A program made the translations under genes and the position numbers. DNA of 64,000 nucleotides, taken from assembly GCF_052324685.1 (NCBI RefSeq), contig NC_135226.1:18397443-18461442 (forward strand). The letters run 5' to 3'. The notes under the pieces were generated by a model that saw nothing but the letters and a program-made list of their open reading frames with translations, was not told the DNA's origin and did no database searches. Positions 41,766-53,669 of this stretch are shown here, piece after piece. Origin of the DNA: Brachyhypopomus gauderio. Its lineage: Eukaryota; Chordata; Actinopteri; Gymnotiformes; Hypopomidae. Every line of letters starts with the position of its first letter. The stretch's first letter is position 1.

Positions 41766-42753
41766 ATGGTGGGAAGACTGAATTTGCGCAATGTGTCTGA
41801 CGACGATCTGCTGGATATGAATTTCACAGCTGAGCGAGCGCTTGATAGTCCAGACTCCGGTCTGCCGCCTAGTCCTAGTGCCAGTCCTAGTCCTAGTCCC
41901 TGGCTGCCCCCGGTCAACAGTGAGAGAGGCAGCGGGAACTCCGTCTCGGAGGACGAGGGGAGAAGTTCATCTTCTGTAAGTAGCACGTCTTCTCTAGCTG
42001 ACAGTTACCCTGGTCGTAAAAGGCAGAATTTATTTGGACAGTGAGCGAATTTATATTTTAGGTTAAACTGAATTATTCCGCATTGATGCTAGTGGAACTT
42101 GAGTAAATTCCAAGAACGACATGTATTTTTTGGGTATTGTTTGTAAAAAAATGTATGGTCTGTTTATTTGGATCAGAAAATACTTTTACCTCTACCAACT
42201 GGCAAACGAATTCTAAACTTTCTCTCCAGGTTCCCTTGAAGCAGGTTAAAGGTGCCCCCCTGTTGCAACCCTTCTCCTACGGGGAGGGAATTGAACTTGA
42301 CCCTCTACCCCCAAAGGAAATAAGGTCGTTTGTTGAAGCTCAATATTTATGTTTTCCACACATTTAGTTTTTTGCACACTGCGTTGCTGTTACCAGCCAA
42401 ACTCACGTTGAGCTGTTACCTGTCATTGTTGCAGATACACTTCGTCTGTTCACTACGACTCAGACCGCCACTTCATCCAGGACGTGGACCTACAGCCAAA
42501 AGGTTTGGGTCTGGAGTTGTGCAGCCAGACCGTCCTGGCCCTGTCTCAGAGCACCTGGAGACGATATAAGACCCAGCTGGAGTTCCAGCCCAGACAGCGT
42601 GTGCAGCGATATCGGAGCACCACCATCGTGTACCCCAAACACGCCCGGACCCTCTACACCACCCAGCTCAGCTACGATGGACGGAAACTGGCCAAACGCT
42701 TCCTGTCCAGCGTGGAGCTGGAGGCGTCTGACTGTAGGGCCATTCAGTGTTGA
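41766..42753 (+). CDS. rflnb: Refilin B (Rflnb, Fam101b), complete, 3 exons
   Basis: Refilins bind filamin A and convert it from cross-linking F-actin networks to bundling them; RefilinB also acts in perinuclear actin organisation and chondrocyte differentiation. The exons are 41766-41975 (donor gtaagt), 42230-42324 (acceptor ctctccag) and 42435-42753, ending in TGA. The joined frame is 207 residues, near the human 214. Diagnostic stretches are the start MVGRLNL, the Ser/Pro segment LDSPDSGLPPSPSA, FSYGEGIELDPLPPKEIRYT, the TTIVYPKHARTLYTTQL region and RRFLSSVELEA-like AKRFLSSVELEASDC near the C-terminus. It lies 1.5 kb downstream of vps53 on the same strand, matching the RFLNB-VPS53 neighbourhood in human. 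The family member RflnA is the alternative, but length and MVGRL start favour B. Confidence 0.95.
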
Positions 42754-43829
42754 AGGAGAGCTGACCTATCAGTGAATCCCCACAACAACATGTCCCCCCC
42801 ACCGCCTTATCCATTATGGACCACTGCCCTGCCCACGGCGGGTGATCGGATCTGGTACAGTGCGAGTGGGTGGGATTCCTGAGACTTTTTTTTTTTTTTT
42901 AAGCATGCTTTTATGTTTTGTTTTAGCAGAGATGGAGTGTCTTTCTGCCCTGGTGCAGAGATTAATTTTAGCGTGTGTGTGTCTGGAGGTTTGGAGAGTT
43001 TGTAAAGTTGCTGCACCAATGTATCATGTTTTCTAAGTAACATCTGCAGCCTCCGCTGTGATTCAAAATCTGTGTGGGATTCTATTGCTGTGGCTCTTAA
43101 ATGCTGTCACAGATGTTTGGTCGGTTTGGTTTTGACTTTGATTCTTCTCAGCGGTATTTGTGCTGACTGGAGACTGTATTGGTCGTGTCGTCTCTGTAAG
43201 CGCATATATGTTACACCATGCACAAGTCTCACAGGCCTCGGAAATCTGCATGCTCTCTTCTGAGGTGGAAACACCATTAAACACACACAGGGCAGCACTG
43301 GATACTTTGCTCAGTAACAACAAGAAAAGACCATTTGGATTCCTGAAACACAAGGCCAACTAGAATAGCAGAGACAGCTTTTCTTTGTGTGCTACAGTAA
43401 GACCACATGTGGGCATAAGCCACAACTTTTCCCCCTCACATTTTTCTTCCTTTTGTTCCTGTACCTAGAATATCAGACTGCTTGGTTTTAGAAAATAAAA
43501 TGTATATCTAAAAAACAAAACTGCTGTAAATTTAATTAATAAGAAAGAAGCAATGTGTTTCTTAGAGGAGGAATTATGGACTGTGATGGATGTCTGCGTA
43601 CTGGAGTCAACACATGTAGATAGTTCTATTGTTTTGGTGTAAAAACTTAATTTACCTTTTCAAAGATCATGTTCAGTGTTCTTCAGTCCGTAGTCAGCCT
43701 TCTTATGAAGATTACTGTTGCAGAATATTTATTTCGTGCCTTTTTTTCCAACCTGAAAAACAGTTGTGTTACATTTGTCAACTGCCTTTTATTTGCTGTT
43801 GGATAGCTACAGATTCAGATTGAAATAAA
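42754..43829 (+). other. rflnb: rflnb 3'UTR
   Basis: About 1.1 kb follows the stop codon. Two AATAAA signals are present at 43494-43499 and 43824-43829, consistent with alternative 3' ends. No coding sequence is seen. Confidence 0.6.
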
Positions 43830-44599
43830 CATGGACTGTCTTTTTAAACAAATGTTCATAGCTACATTTTTTTAAATGCATATATACCTGAAATTTTATT
43901 TTAAATACATGCAGAATCATACACATGTGCATCTGAATATAATTTAAGTGTAATAGCCTTATTTATAAATAAGTAATATATACATTTTGTCAAATTTAAT
44001 TGCTGTGTCACTTGAAACCATGCCTCATTGGACAAAAAGGATTCTAATACAGTGTAAAAAAAGTACTAAAAGGCCCTTAAGTGAGACAAAAACAAGATTT
44101 TGTTGCCAAGTGTTATTAAAAGAGATCCAAAGATGTGAATTGCTACTTGAGTACTTGCGTCTTTTTGTTAGATATTTTCTTACATTTAAGTAATATAATG
44201 AATGACACGCTTTACAACTGTCAGATTAATCATTATCTTAAAGTAACAGTAATTTTACTTCAATAATTTTACTTCAAAAGTCTTTAGCTGCCGTATCCAC
44301 TTCTGCGGAGATTTCTAAACAGCCAACTCAACAAAACGACTGTTAAAAAATCTCACATTACTCGTGTGTTTCAAGCGCCCCCTACAGGAGCAGAAACATC
44401 CGCAGTGCTGTAAAACCCTGCTAGATCTTCTAGATCGTCTACTGTATCAGGCCTAAAACACGTTCCAAGTGTACCTTTACAGAATTAACATTTCACACTT
44501 TTAGAACAGAACATAATTTTGATAAAAAATGCTGTCACATTGGTTTTTTTTAATACGGACGTTACAGAACGGAGCATTGTAACTATTATTTTTGCCTGT
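43830..44599. other. Convergent intergenic region between rflnb (+) and liat1 (-)
   Basis: AT-rich sequence without a recognisable exon on either strand. The AATAAATAAACAGG at the liat1 stop (minus strand, about 44592-44605) supplies a possible polyadenylation signal for that gene. Confidence 0.5.
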
Positions 44600-44872
44600 T
44601 TATTTATTTCTCCCTATCCGCTGCTGTTTTGGAGCGTATAAAGTATTGATATTAATGTCCTCGATTGTGCCCCAGAAATGACTCGAAGTCATGCTGCTTA
44701 TAAGATCTGTTTGAACAGTCTGATAGCGCTTCCTCCTGTTCTCTTTATAAACCTCTATCCTCTCCGCCTCCGGGTCGGTCAGACCTCCTGCCCATCTCAT
44801 TCTCCCCGGGGTACCGACGAAGACACCAGCTACGTTGGACTCGGGAGCCGTGGGTGTGTGTTTGGGTTGTCC
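44600..44872 (-). CDS. liat1: Liat1 (C17orf97) homologue, C-terminal exon (partial)
   Basis: LIAT1 (ligand of ATE1) binds the arginyl-tRNA-protein transferase Ate1. The minus-strand frame is open from 44872 to the TAA at 44600-44602. It contains MRWAGGLTDPEAERIEVYKE followed by NRRKRYQTV, which aligns with the conserved mammalian LIAT1 core (RW-G-L-DPEAE-RI-YK-NRRKRY). About 40 residues follow, ending YAPKQQRIGRNK. The 10-residue repeats seen after this core in primates are absent, as expected for a fish. An in-frame stop at 44873-44875 means the N-terminal part must come from an upstream exon that I could not place. A lysine-rich minus-strand stretch near 45270-45290 is a weak candidate for the poly-Lys region. 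Position next to rflnb and opposite orientation match human 17p13.3 and strengthen the call. Confidence 0.6.
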   Translation of the reverse strand, partial: GQPKHTPTAPESNVAGVFVGTPGRMRWAGGLTDPEAERIEVYKENRRKRYQTVQTDLISSMTSSHFWGTIEDININTLYAPKQQRIGRNK

Positions 44873-47288
44873 TTATCCTCGGATGCTGTTCTGACCTTTG
44901 GGGTTTTTTATGCGTGAGGCGTTGGCGGAGAGTCCAGAATCTGAGGAACGGCTCTGTAGGGTCTGGACCTTCTGGAGTTGTTCTGATGAGCTGATTACAC
45001 GAGATGTTGACACACCTGGGTGACAGTGTGACATTGGACATATTTACATTTGTGGTGAATTATGTTAACATGTTTGATTTGGACATGTGTCATGAAAATT
45101 CAGTAGTGTTGGAAAAGAAGTCAAACTACAATACTACACCACTGTGCTTCTGCTGTGTCTTCATGGCCGTTCCTCCTTATGAATATAACCTTAGAGAGGC
45201 CTACAAACCTCAATTTTTAGACTGCGAGTGTCTCATATGTGTTTCGGTCAGTAATCTTAAGCTACGTTTCTTTTTTCTTTTGTTTTTCTCGTGGTATTCG
45301 TTGTGTTGTTAGTTGCATCTTGTAATAGTTATTGATGGAGTTTACACTCTGAAAAGACAGATCTATGGTCATCTATGAGAGTATTCATAGTGGGGGTGGT
45401 TCTACTTCACCAACAAACTTCTCCTTTGATCATACAGGCAACGAGGTTACATTTCTCAGTTACAGGTAGTTTAGGTAGTTACATGTAGTTACAATTAGTT
45501 TAGGTAGTTACAGGTAGTTTAGGTAGTTACATGTAGTTTAGGTAGTTGCAGGTAGTTACAATTAGTTTAGGTAGTTACATGTAGTTACAGGTAGTTTAGG
45601 TAGTTATAGGTAGTTACAATTAGTTTAGGTAGTTACATGTAGTTTAGGTAGTTACAGGTAGTTACATGTAGTTTAGGTAGTTACAGGTAGTTACAATTAG
45701 TTTAGGTAGTTACAGGTAGTTTAGGCAGTTACATGTAGTTACAGGTAGTTTAGGTAGTTACAGGTAGTTACAATTAGTTTAGGTAGTTACATGTAGTTTA
45801 GGTAGTTACAGGTAGTTTAGGTAGTTACAGGTAGTTACAATTAGTTTAGGTGGTTACAGGTAGTTTAGGTAGTTACAATTAGTTTAGGTAGTTACATGTA
45901 GTTTAGGTAGTTACAGGTAGTTACAATTAGTTTAGGTAGTTACTGGTAGTTGAAGTACAAACAATATTTTTCTACTCTTGCAAGTTTCGAATACGCAACT
46001 GCTTTCCATGGAAACCGCACGAGACTATTTAACCTTTAACCTTCCTCAACTGTTGCTACTCTAAACCTGCAGATAATCTCGAGAAAATGAAAGTTGTTTG
46101 CTATTAAATGTAACGTGGTTGCTGTCAAACTGCCGTTAACGTTAAAGCTTTTATTGGTGCAGAGTAAATAGTTTGTTTTCATGTTCGTTTATGTTTTAAG
46201 AAGCATGACTTGGCATAAAACTGCTAGGTGGGAGGCCAGGCTTAAAAATGTACAGAAAGTTGTCATACTTTTACAATAAATACGTAAAAGATCAATCTTT
46301 TAAGAATGGATAAAAGAAAACATAAAAGCACCAATAAACTCTCATTTCATTATAACTGTTACCACATTTTAAAAACTCGTTCACTTATTTATAAATAACC
46401 ACAGTAAAACCACAGTAAAACCACCATAAAAACCACATCTAATAGAAAACAGTCTTTTTGATTCAGTTTTGTGTAGCGTATTAGTGGCGTGACGAGATCA
46501 CGTGACTCGTGACGATATTTCGCGTTTGAACCTGTCTCGCGGGAAAAAACATCCGGTGGGCAGGGGTGGACTTTGCATTACTTGCATTTCGTAGGACATT
46601 TCTAGATAAAAAAACATATTCTTTAGACATGGTAAAAACTAGGTATTCTTAAATCAAGTGTTTTTAAGTCTTCTCTAAGACATTTTAAGTCGTCTTAAGT
46701 ACCCCCCCCATCCAAAACGTGCCAGTGCCGCTGTTTTGTGGTTACTGGATGGGGTCGTTGCGTATCTAACGTGCAGTGCTACGAATTTACTGGCTAAAAA
46801 AGCTAAGGGTGTGGAAGCCCATTTCGACCCATTTGTTGTGTTTATGACAGGCCACCATATGACCTGTTACAGTTTCAACTCATATTCATCTCGAAATCGA
46901 CCGAGCTCGTGACCAGCAACAGTTCCCGCGTGCCTGTTTTGCTCAATCACGCAAGCTTCGCGTGTAAAAACCTTTATTCGGTTTACGCGTCACTGGTGTT
47001 AACAGCAGTATGGTTATCTCGAGTCCCTCTGACGACACACCCATGACGTGTTGTGGGCGTGTCCTAAATATGGGCACGTCCGGGCAAGATCAGCTGAAGA
47101 AGGAAAACATTGTGGAAATGTGAGATGTAAATGACGAACGCACCAATGCTTCCTTAATACAGTTCAACATTTGATCGCATTTTACACATAACCATAACAA
47201 CAGGTTGAAATTGGAGGATTTTCCACGTCATGCGATACATTTGCATGTGATACATGTCGGTTTAATATACTACGTCTCCTCTTGGACC
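44873..47288. other. liat1-exo5 divergent intergenic region
   Basis: This region probably holds the missing liat1 5' exon or exons on the minus strand and the exo5 promoter on the plus strand, but I cannot delimit either. It contains the large TAGTTTAGG minisatellite. A palindromic E-box, TCACGTGA at 46498-46505 inside GATCACGTGACTCGTGACG, lies about 780 bp before the exo5 ATG. Confidence 0.45.
45460..45951. repeat. Composite minisatellite of TAGTTTAGG / TAGTTACA(GG/TG/AT) units
   Basis: About 490 bp are built from 9-10 bp words (TAGTTTAGG, TAGTTACAGG, TAGTTACATG, TAGTTACAAT) in varying order. Several longer composites (about 28-47 bp) recur, so there is higher-order structure. It lies between the divergent liat1 and exo5 genes. 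Confidence 0.95.
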
Positions 47289-50087
47289 ATGGAGAAGGTG
47301 TGTGAAGACTGGGACGGCATAAGCGACTCAGAGTTCCTCGATATCCCGTTGGATCACTTCTACTTGGGTATACAAATCCAAATTACGCGCTGTATAGGGA
47401 CGTAATATGATTCGTACGGAACATTTAGAGTCAGTGTTAGTTTAGTATAAAAGTTTTTTGTAGCAATTGTGCGGTCACAAGTTTTATCTTTCATTTAGCT
47501 ATTTTACAGGATAGACAGCTCTAATCTAACAGTCAGTTGATATATAGATGTTGTGTATTGTTTCTTGAACTGAGTGACGAACAGGTGTTGCACCAGAATC
47601 TGTGACCACAGACGACCGTTGCACGTTCCCTGCCTGTGTGTTGTTGAGAAAGAGTTTACACAAACAACTCAAATATTGGAGTTCAGATGACTCCACGTCC
47701 AAGCTTGTAATTGCTGGATATCAGTGCTTCATATGGGAAAAGAGACAACGTTGGTCTGACGTACTAATCGTTTTATCAAAAAACGTTTAAGAAACAGTTT
47801 TATTTTTATTCTAACTACGTTACGTGAAATTCAGATCTTTTAAAATGTTTATTTGTGTCTGTATGCATGATGGACATGTGATTTAGGCATATATTATTTT
47901 TTAGAATAGGCTTACATTAACTTGCTCCTAAATGACAATACATGTTTGAATCCCTATGTGCAGTTATCAGAGTGTGGCACTACTGTACTGTAACTGCACG
48001 TTTCTTTCTCAACAACACGCATGCAGATGTGTAAACAACGATCTCTGCGGTCACATATTTCGGACATCCCTCTAGGTGGCACTGTTGCACAGTTTTGTGA
48101 AACTAATTACCTGATCGTAGCAATGTAAGACCCAGATACAGGCCAGACTTAGACGGCAGGATTTTATTCCGTATTAAAAGAGTAAAGTACTTTTTAACCA
48201 CCATAATGCAACAAGGTTTTATGAAACAGATGAAAACGAAAAAAACCATGTAAAGTGCAGCTCACATGAGATGAAGAATCAGATTTGTAGTCCTCAAATG
48301 AACCTGTTCATGTTCCTCCACACGGAGACCAAATCTAAAGTAGATTCAGTACATCACGGTGAGTAGGTGTTGTATAACGTGAAGAAGATTCATTGGAATA
48401 AGTGGAATAACTCATTAATCATTTAATTGTGTTGGGATATTATTATTTAATTGCATTAAAATATTCCAGCTATGACAGCTCTGAATTGAATAAAAAAGAA
48501 ATAATATTGTACATAGTAATTTACAGAAAATCATATAGGTTTATTTGTTTGTCATTACAACATTAATACACCTTTCACGTATGATTGTGACATTTTTTCA
48601 GAAGAACCCCATCAGTCAGTCAGAAGTCAAAAAGACGTAAGAGGTGATGCCAGCAATAACAATCAAGTTACTCTCCAAGAGTCTTTTCACAGGCAAGTCG
48701 TTTAAAAAATACAGATCAAAGTTTTATAGTTTGACCTACTGGCTGGTCTGGGATTTGATGGGTCTCTATTGTGCCTTGCAGGACGGGGGAAAGGTCAGAG
48801 CCGAGCACCGTTCAGATGGATGAGGAGAGGGGCTTGAAGAGGAAGAGCGACCCTGAAGGTGGTTGTGGACACCAGCTGCGCTTCCGGAAGAATCACCTGA
48901 GTGTGACCATGCTGTGTGAGCAGGCGTGGTGTGAGATGAAGCTCCAGTATGACTTGGAGAAGCCTCACGTCAGGAGAAGAGAAAAGAAGCGTCCTGAAGT
49001 GCAGACGGGAGCAGACATTCACCTGGCAAGAGGTGAAGAATTTAGTGTCTTAGTTTTTCATTTTTCTCTTTCTTCTCTGTCCATTCTGGTATAATGAAAT
49101 TCATTGCCACGGACTTTTATTTGTACAACTGTATCATGTATTTTTATGTCTCTCTCCACAGAGTTGGAAATCCAAGAAGTCGTTCGTGTTGATATCCGTA
49201 GCAAGGAGGATGTTATGGCAGTTACTCTTCTCAAAATGTTGTGCTTGATTCCACTGCTGGAGACGGGTGAGTTGATACAGAACAAGTGCTCACACTTACC
49301 GGATTTCTCACATGCAACTTTATCTGAAGGTTAATCTGAACTTATCTTAATCCCAGGTGTGTGTGTGCGTGAGTTCCCTGTGTTTGGTGTCCTGGAGGGT
49401 GTGCATCTAAAGGGTGTCATCGATGAGCTGAGTTATAACCAGAAGGGGGCGCTGGTGTTGAAGGAGCTGAAGACTCGTAGAGACGACTGTCTGCCCGGCG
49501 ATGCCCAGACCGCGTGCCACAACCTTCAGGTACGTAACGCACACCTGGCGTCGCTCACGTCACGGAGCTTTGTGCCCTGTTTCACGCCCCCCCCCCCCCC
49601 CCCCGACCCTGTCCGCCAGGTGGGCTTGTACAAGGTTCTGTTCGACGCCATGGTGCGAGGGGAGGTGAAGAGGGAGCACATCGTGGACCACCTCCACCTG
49701 CGAGACTCTCGGAGACTTGGAGACGGAGTCCTCGCTCACGCCGCCAGCGCCGGGCTGTGCGTGGCGACCTTTGGCGAACTGGCGGACGCTTTCCTGCAGA
49801 CCCTGTCCAGCTCGGTCCTCCCGTGCATCGACCTTCTCCAGGTGGAGTACCAGCACCAGGGGTCCGCGGGCCTCATCGGGACCAGGGAGGCCTCCTTTGA
49901 CCATGAGAAGCTGCGGGCGGAGCTCCGGCACTACCTGGCCTACTGGAGCGGCCGGAGGGAGTCCCGGGGGGTGGAGATAGAGGAGGCCTGGAAATGCAAC
50001 TTCTGTCCTCACAGGGAGGTTTGTGTCTGGAGGAGTAGTGGATACCAACCTCCCGACACGCCTCACATCAGTAAGAGAGTCAAGTGA
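47289..50087 (+). CDS. exo5: Exonuclease V (Exo5), Fe-S single-strand DNA exonuclease, complete, 6 exons
   Basis: EXO5 is a bidirectional ssDNA exonuclease of the PD-(D/E)XK superfamily with a 4Fe-4S cluster. It works with RPA in interstrand-crosslink repair and at stalled forks. The exons are 47289-47367, 48602-48692, 48782-49032, 49162-49266, 49357-49529 and 49620-50087, 1,167 nt in all, or 388 residues (human about 373). The acidic N-terminus carries WDGISDSEFLDIP. The cluster cysteines are visible as AWCEMK and the C-terminal WKCNFCPHREVCVWR (three Cys). Active-site motifs are REFPVFG, GVIDELSY (Asp) and VLKELKTRRDD (Glu-X-Lys). LYKVLFDAMV and HYLAYWSGRRE also match the family. Intron 2 uses a GC donor (AG|GCAAGT) and a normal AG acceptor; all other introns are GT-AG. 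Intron 5 is only 90 bp and contains a C18-type run. Confidence 0.95.
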
Positions 50088-51042
50088 ACGAACACGTCGT
50101 GATTTAATGTTCTGAGCAGCTGTGCTCATATACTATGCACAGCATTTTTTAATCAAGGGTTCCAATAATAGTTTCTCTTACTAAGCATAATCTGTTATGC
50201 CTGAATAAGTTTAATAACCCTGGACTGATAAATGTTTGTAAATGCACCATAATGTCATAATATCTGCATTTGTCTCATCTAATAATTGAAAAGGCAAAGG
50301 TTGGAAATAAATTATGTACAATTAAGCAAAAAACAATAATGAATGAAAACAGAGACAGAGCTGAGCTGTAAAATAAACATTATTTATTATATTCATCATG
50401 TTCTTGCATGACAATATCAAAAGCTTCTTTAAAATTTCTAACTTGAATTCTAGAAAATGTATTTTTATATAAAAAAAATCATAATGTTTTTAATTATGCT
50501 ACATTATTATTTGTATTTAATAATGATTTGTATGATGGTACTTTTATTATGGTTATTTATAAAAAAAAATACAATGAACAGCATTCCAGAAAAGAATTTC
50601 AACTTGAAATAGTTTCCATAAGAATATGAAATAACATACATCAGTAAGATCCGAATGCTATGGATGATACATTCTTTAGAAAAAAATAAAAATCAATATG
50701 CTTTTGTGCCATTTTGGTGTATGAATCCAGTATTTAAGTCTCAATACTGGGACGATGATATCCATTGTCTCGGCTTTTTCCATAAATATACCTGTCTGGA
50801 AAGGAAATGGACTAACAATATGCATTACAAGCCCGTACCTGCCTTCTGAAATGACCAGATATGGCCACAGCATTGCATCTGTCCCTGTGGAATTATGTGC
50901 AATTGCAAATGTTCGTTAGATTGAGTTTGTGTGATATTTATTGCGAACATTAAATTAAACTTAAACAATAAGTCTTCTGTGATGGATCACTTTAAGGGCC
51001 AAAGTGTCATCGTGTGTTTGCTATGGAGAGACGCAGGCGGTG
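50088..51042 (+). other. exo5: exo5 3'UTR and convergent intergenic DNA
   Basis: AT-rich sequence after the exo5 stop has AATAAA at 50306-50311 and again at 50372-50377. I see no coding sequence. The next feature is the minus-strand terminal exon with its polyadenylation signal at 51043-51048, so the two transcripts converge. Confidence 0.5.
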
Positions 51043-51048
51043 TTTATT
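51043..51048 (-). terminator. Polyadenylation signal AATAAA (minus strand)
   Basis: AATAAA reads on the minus strand (TTTATT on plus), 63 nt beyond the TAA of the Cys-rich reading frame at 51112. It supports that frame being a real terminal exon. Confidence 0.45.
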
Positions 51049-51111
51049 TGGGCTGGTGGCCAGAGTTGTAGTGCTGGATGGAGGGTGAGTGTTGTGTCAA
51101 GTTGCGGTGTG

Positions 51112-51464
51112 TTACAGTGTTGTGTCAGAGGGCGTTGTGTAACGTGATGAAGCGTTGTGTCTCAGTGCAGCTTTGTGCAGTATGTTCTCATAACCGGTGG
51201 GACACAGAGGGCTGAACACATAACACGCCCGGCAATTAAAACACTCCTCACATATCCCCTCTGGACACTGGTCATCTCCAATCCACTCACACAGACATGA
51301 ATGTTGCAAAAACATTGCGTTCTTTTGCTGGTCTGGGAGAAGGATTGGGTGATTTGGGCTGAGGTGATGAAGACCAGAATATAAGTCAGGATTCATGTGT
51401 TTGAACTGGTGTGATCTACTGTGATGGCAACCAGGTGTTTCATTAAGTATTGTTTTATTATTCT
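51112..51464 (-). CDS. Unrecognised Cys-rich terminal exon (candidate gene)
   Basis: I do not recognise this protein. The minus-strand frame is open from 51504 to the TAA at 51112-51114. A strong acceptor (CCTTCCTGTCCCAG) ends at 51465, which would start a terminal exon at 51464 with about 116 complete codons after a split codon. An in-frame ATG at 51396 would give 94 residues if unspliced. The C-terminal half has nine cysteines in a pattern reading HSCLCEWIGDDQCPEG, then ICEECFNCRACYVFSPLC. No signal peptide or membrane segment is visible in this exon. An AATAAA lies 63 nt after the stop. Upstream exons must lie above 51.5 kb on the minus strand but I could not place them. Chance is the alternative; the acceptor, the length open in AT-neutral DNA and the signal after the stop argue against it. 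Confidence 0.4.
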
Positions 51465-53669
51465 CTGGGACAGGAAGGCGACACTCCTCTCCTAAGTGTG
51501 GCGTCTAACCTATGCAAGGCCAAACCAAAACCATAAAGACAGTGGTGTACTGAGAAACAACAAAGCATAAATATTGTTACTTCACTCTCTTGTTTGTAGA
51601 CTGCTTATGGAGAAGTGCTCAAGAAATGAATGTTATTAAAAATACTGAGTTTAACATACTTCTTTGTAATAATCTATGTCAGGACATGACCCTACATGGA
51701 GACATCGGTCTGGCGAACAGAGTTATGATTATGATGTAAGCGTAATAATTTAATTTAGCACATACCAAAGTAAAAGTCTCCCACATAATGAAAATAATAT
51801 AAAATAACACAATAGTTGACACAGGAAAGAAGGCTTTCATACATTAGCCGATTTCATGTTGTAAATTGGCCTATACTGCACGTTAGTGCACCGACGCGTG
51901 AAGGAAGCAGCTCGTCGCTTTTGTGCTCCCGCCCGCGGTGTCTGATGTGATCCGCTCCAACCTCTGCTCGGTGCAGCGGGGGAGGAGGTGAAGGCGTCAG
52001 ACCGCTGGGGTGCAACACTGCAATCTACGGCTCGATAAGTCAGGAACGGCCGACGCTCTGTTTGCACTCTCAATGTTAGTGAAGAAAAAACAAATTCTCC
52101 CCGTCGTTGCCTCCTGAACTCGGGAGGCATCGCCGCACTAATGACGGCACTCGGGCGCTAATGACCTCCTCCTCCTGCTCCTGAAGGGTCGCGTGCTCAC
52201 GCGGCTGGCGCTACACGGCCCCGTCACCTGGCCTCGACCCTCGCTCACCCGTCACGTTGGGCGGTAATGGCCGCAGCTCCCTCACACACTGTTTGTCCTG
52301 CTCGCTGATGGACTGAAAGCTCACTTCCTTGCCGGCTGCCATCGTCATGGAAACACGCACTTTACAAAACCCACCAGCCTTCAACCACGTTTCTACGTGG
52401 GGAGAAAGAATGTGGCGTGAAGATAAGGCCTTGGTCTAGGGGACAGATTGACCGACTGCTTAAAGTGATCTGCATATATAAAGTGGGACGGGTGCTAAAC
52501 TGAAGTGTGCAGATTTTTAAAAGTTGCCATCGTGTACGCTGATGTCCTTATGGACGAGTTGGTGGTTGAATGCATTTAGTTTTTGCTCAATAAATCCAAG
52601 TTGGTCAATTATCCTAGATGGTCAAGTATTCATCTGGGGATACTTACTGCACATGAGAGCATGAACTGCCCTCAAGGTTAAGAAGCATGTGATCCAAGTC
52701 TCTGGAAGTGGACTAAATAAAAAAGCTACTCTGAATCAAACAAATGGAGGCAGAGTGGTTGTGGGCAGGTCCGTAAGACTGAGAAGACGATCCCCACACT
52801 GTCCCATTGTTCAGGCCCATGGGGAAGGGGTAACCGTGAGCTACCAGGTCTACACAAGACCCTGGATACACACACATGGCCACCTGCCAGCCAGCTGAGT
52901 GCTGGGATCAGTTGTACAAAACACACACACACACACATACGCACACAGACACGCACACATGTACACATGCACACATGTACACATGCACACATGCATGAAA
53001 CCCCAGCATGAAACCTGTGCTTAGCTGTGCTGGCTGCTGCTTTGCACTTTGACCGGGTTGGAAATCACCTCACATAACGGTATCTGTCAGGAGTAACTGG
53101 AAACGTACACGTTAATATCTACAACTGGAATGGAAGGAGACCTTCTGCAATCACAATGATGCAAATATCCTCAATTTTATCACACCAGCGTCCGACACAA
53201 TAATCTATTCACTCACGAATTCATTTCCTAAAATACTTTGGGAGTTTTTAGTAACTGTGATTGGTGATTAGTAACTGTTGTCATATCTCACAAGACTTGA
53301 CAAAACACACTGTCCTTTGTGAGGGACTATGTTGCAGTGCATTATCATATTTAATCTAAATATATGGTCACGGCTGTTATAAAATAACTCTAAGAGCATG
53401 GACATTTGTATTCATGCAAATCTGCACACACGAGTGGCTTGAAAATACAATTACTGACTTTATGTTTAAGGTCAAAGATACATATCTGCGAATACAAAAG
53501 AGCTACAAAGAACAAACCTCACCTCTAAGCTTCACCACTAACCGCTACGCTTGAATGGGGGGGGGAGGTCTTTCTTCAGTTTCAAGGTTCTAGTCCGCCA
53601 ACAAAGTCCACCAACAGTCTGACTGTGGTGGACTGCAACAGAGCCAAGAACCATGCAGGAGTTTAGATC

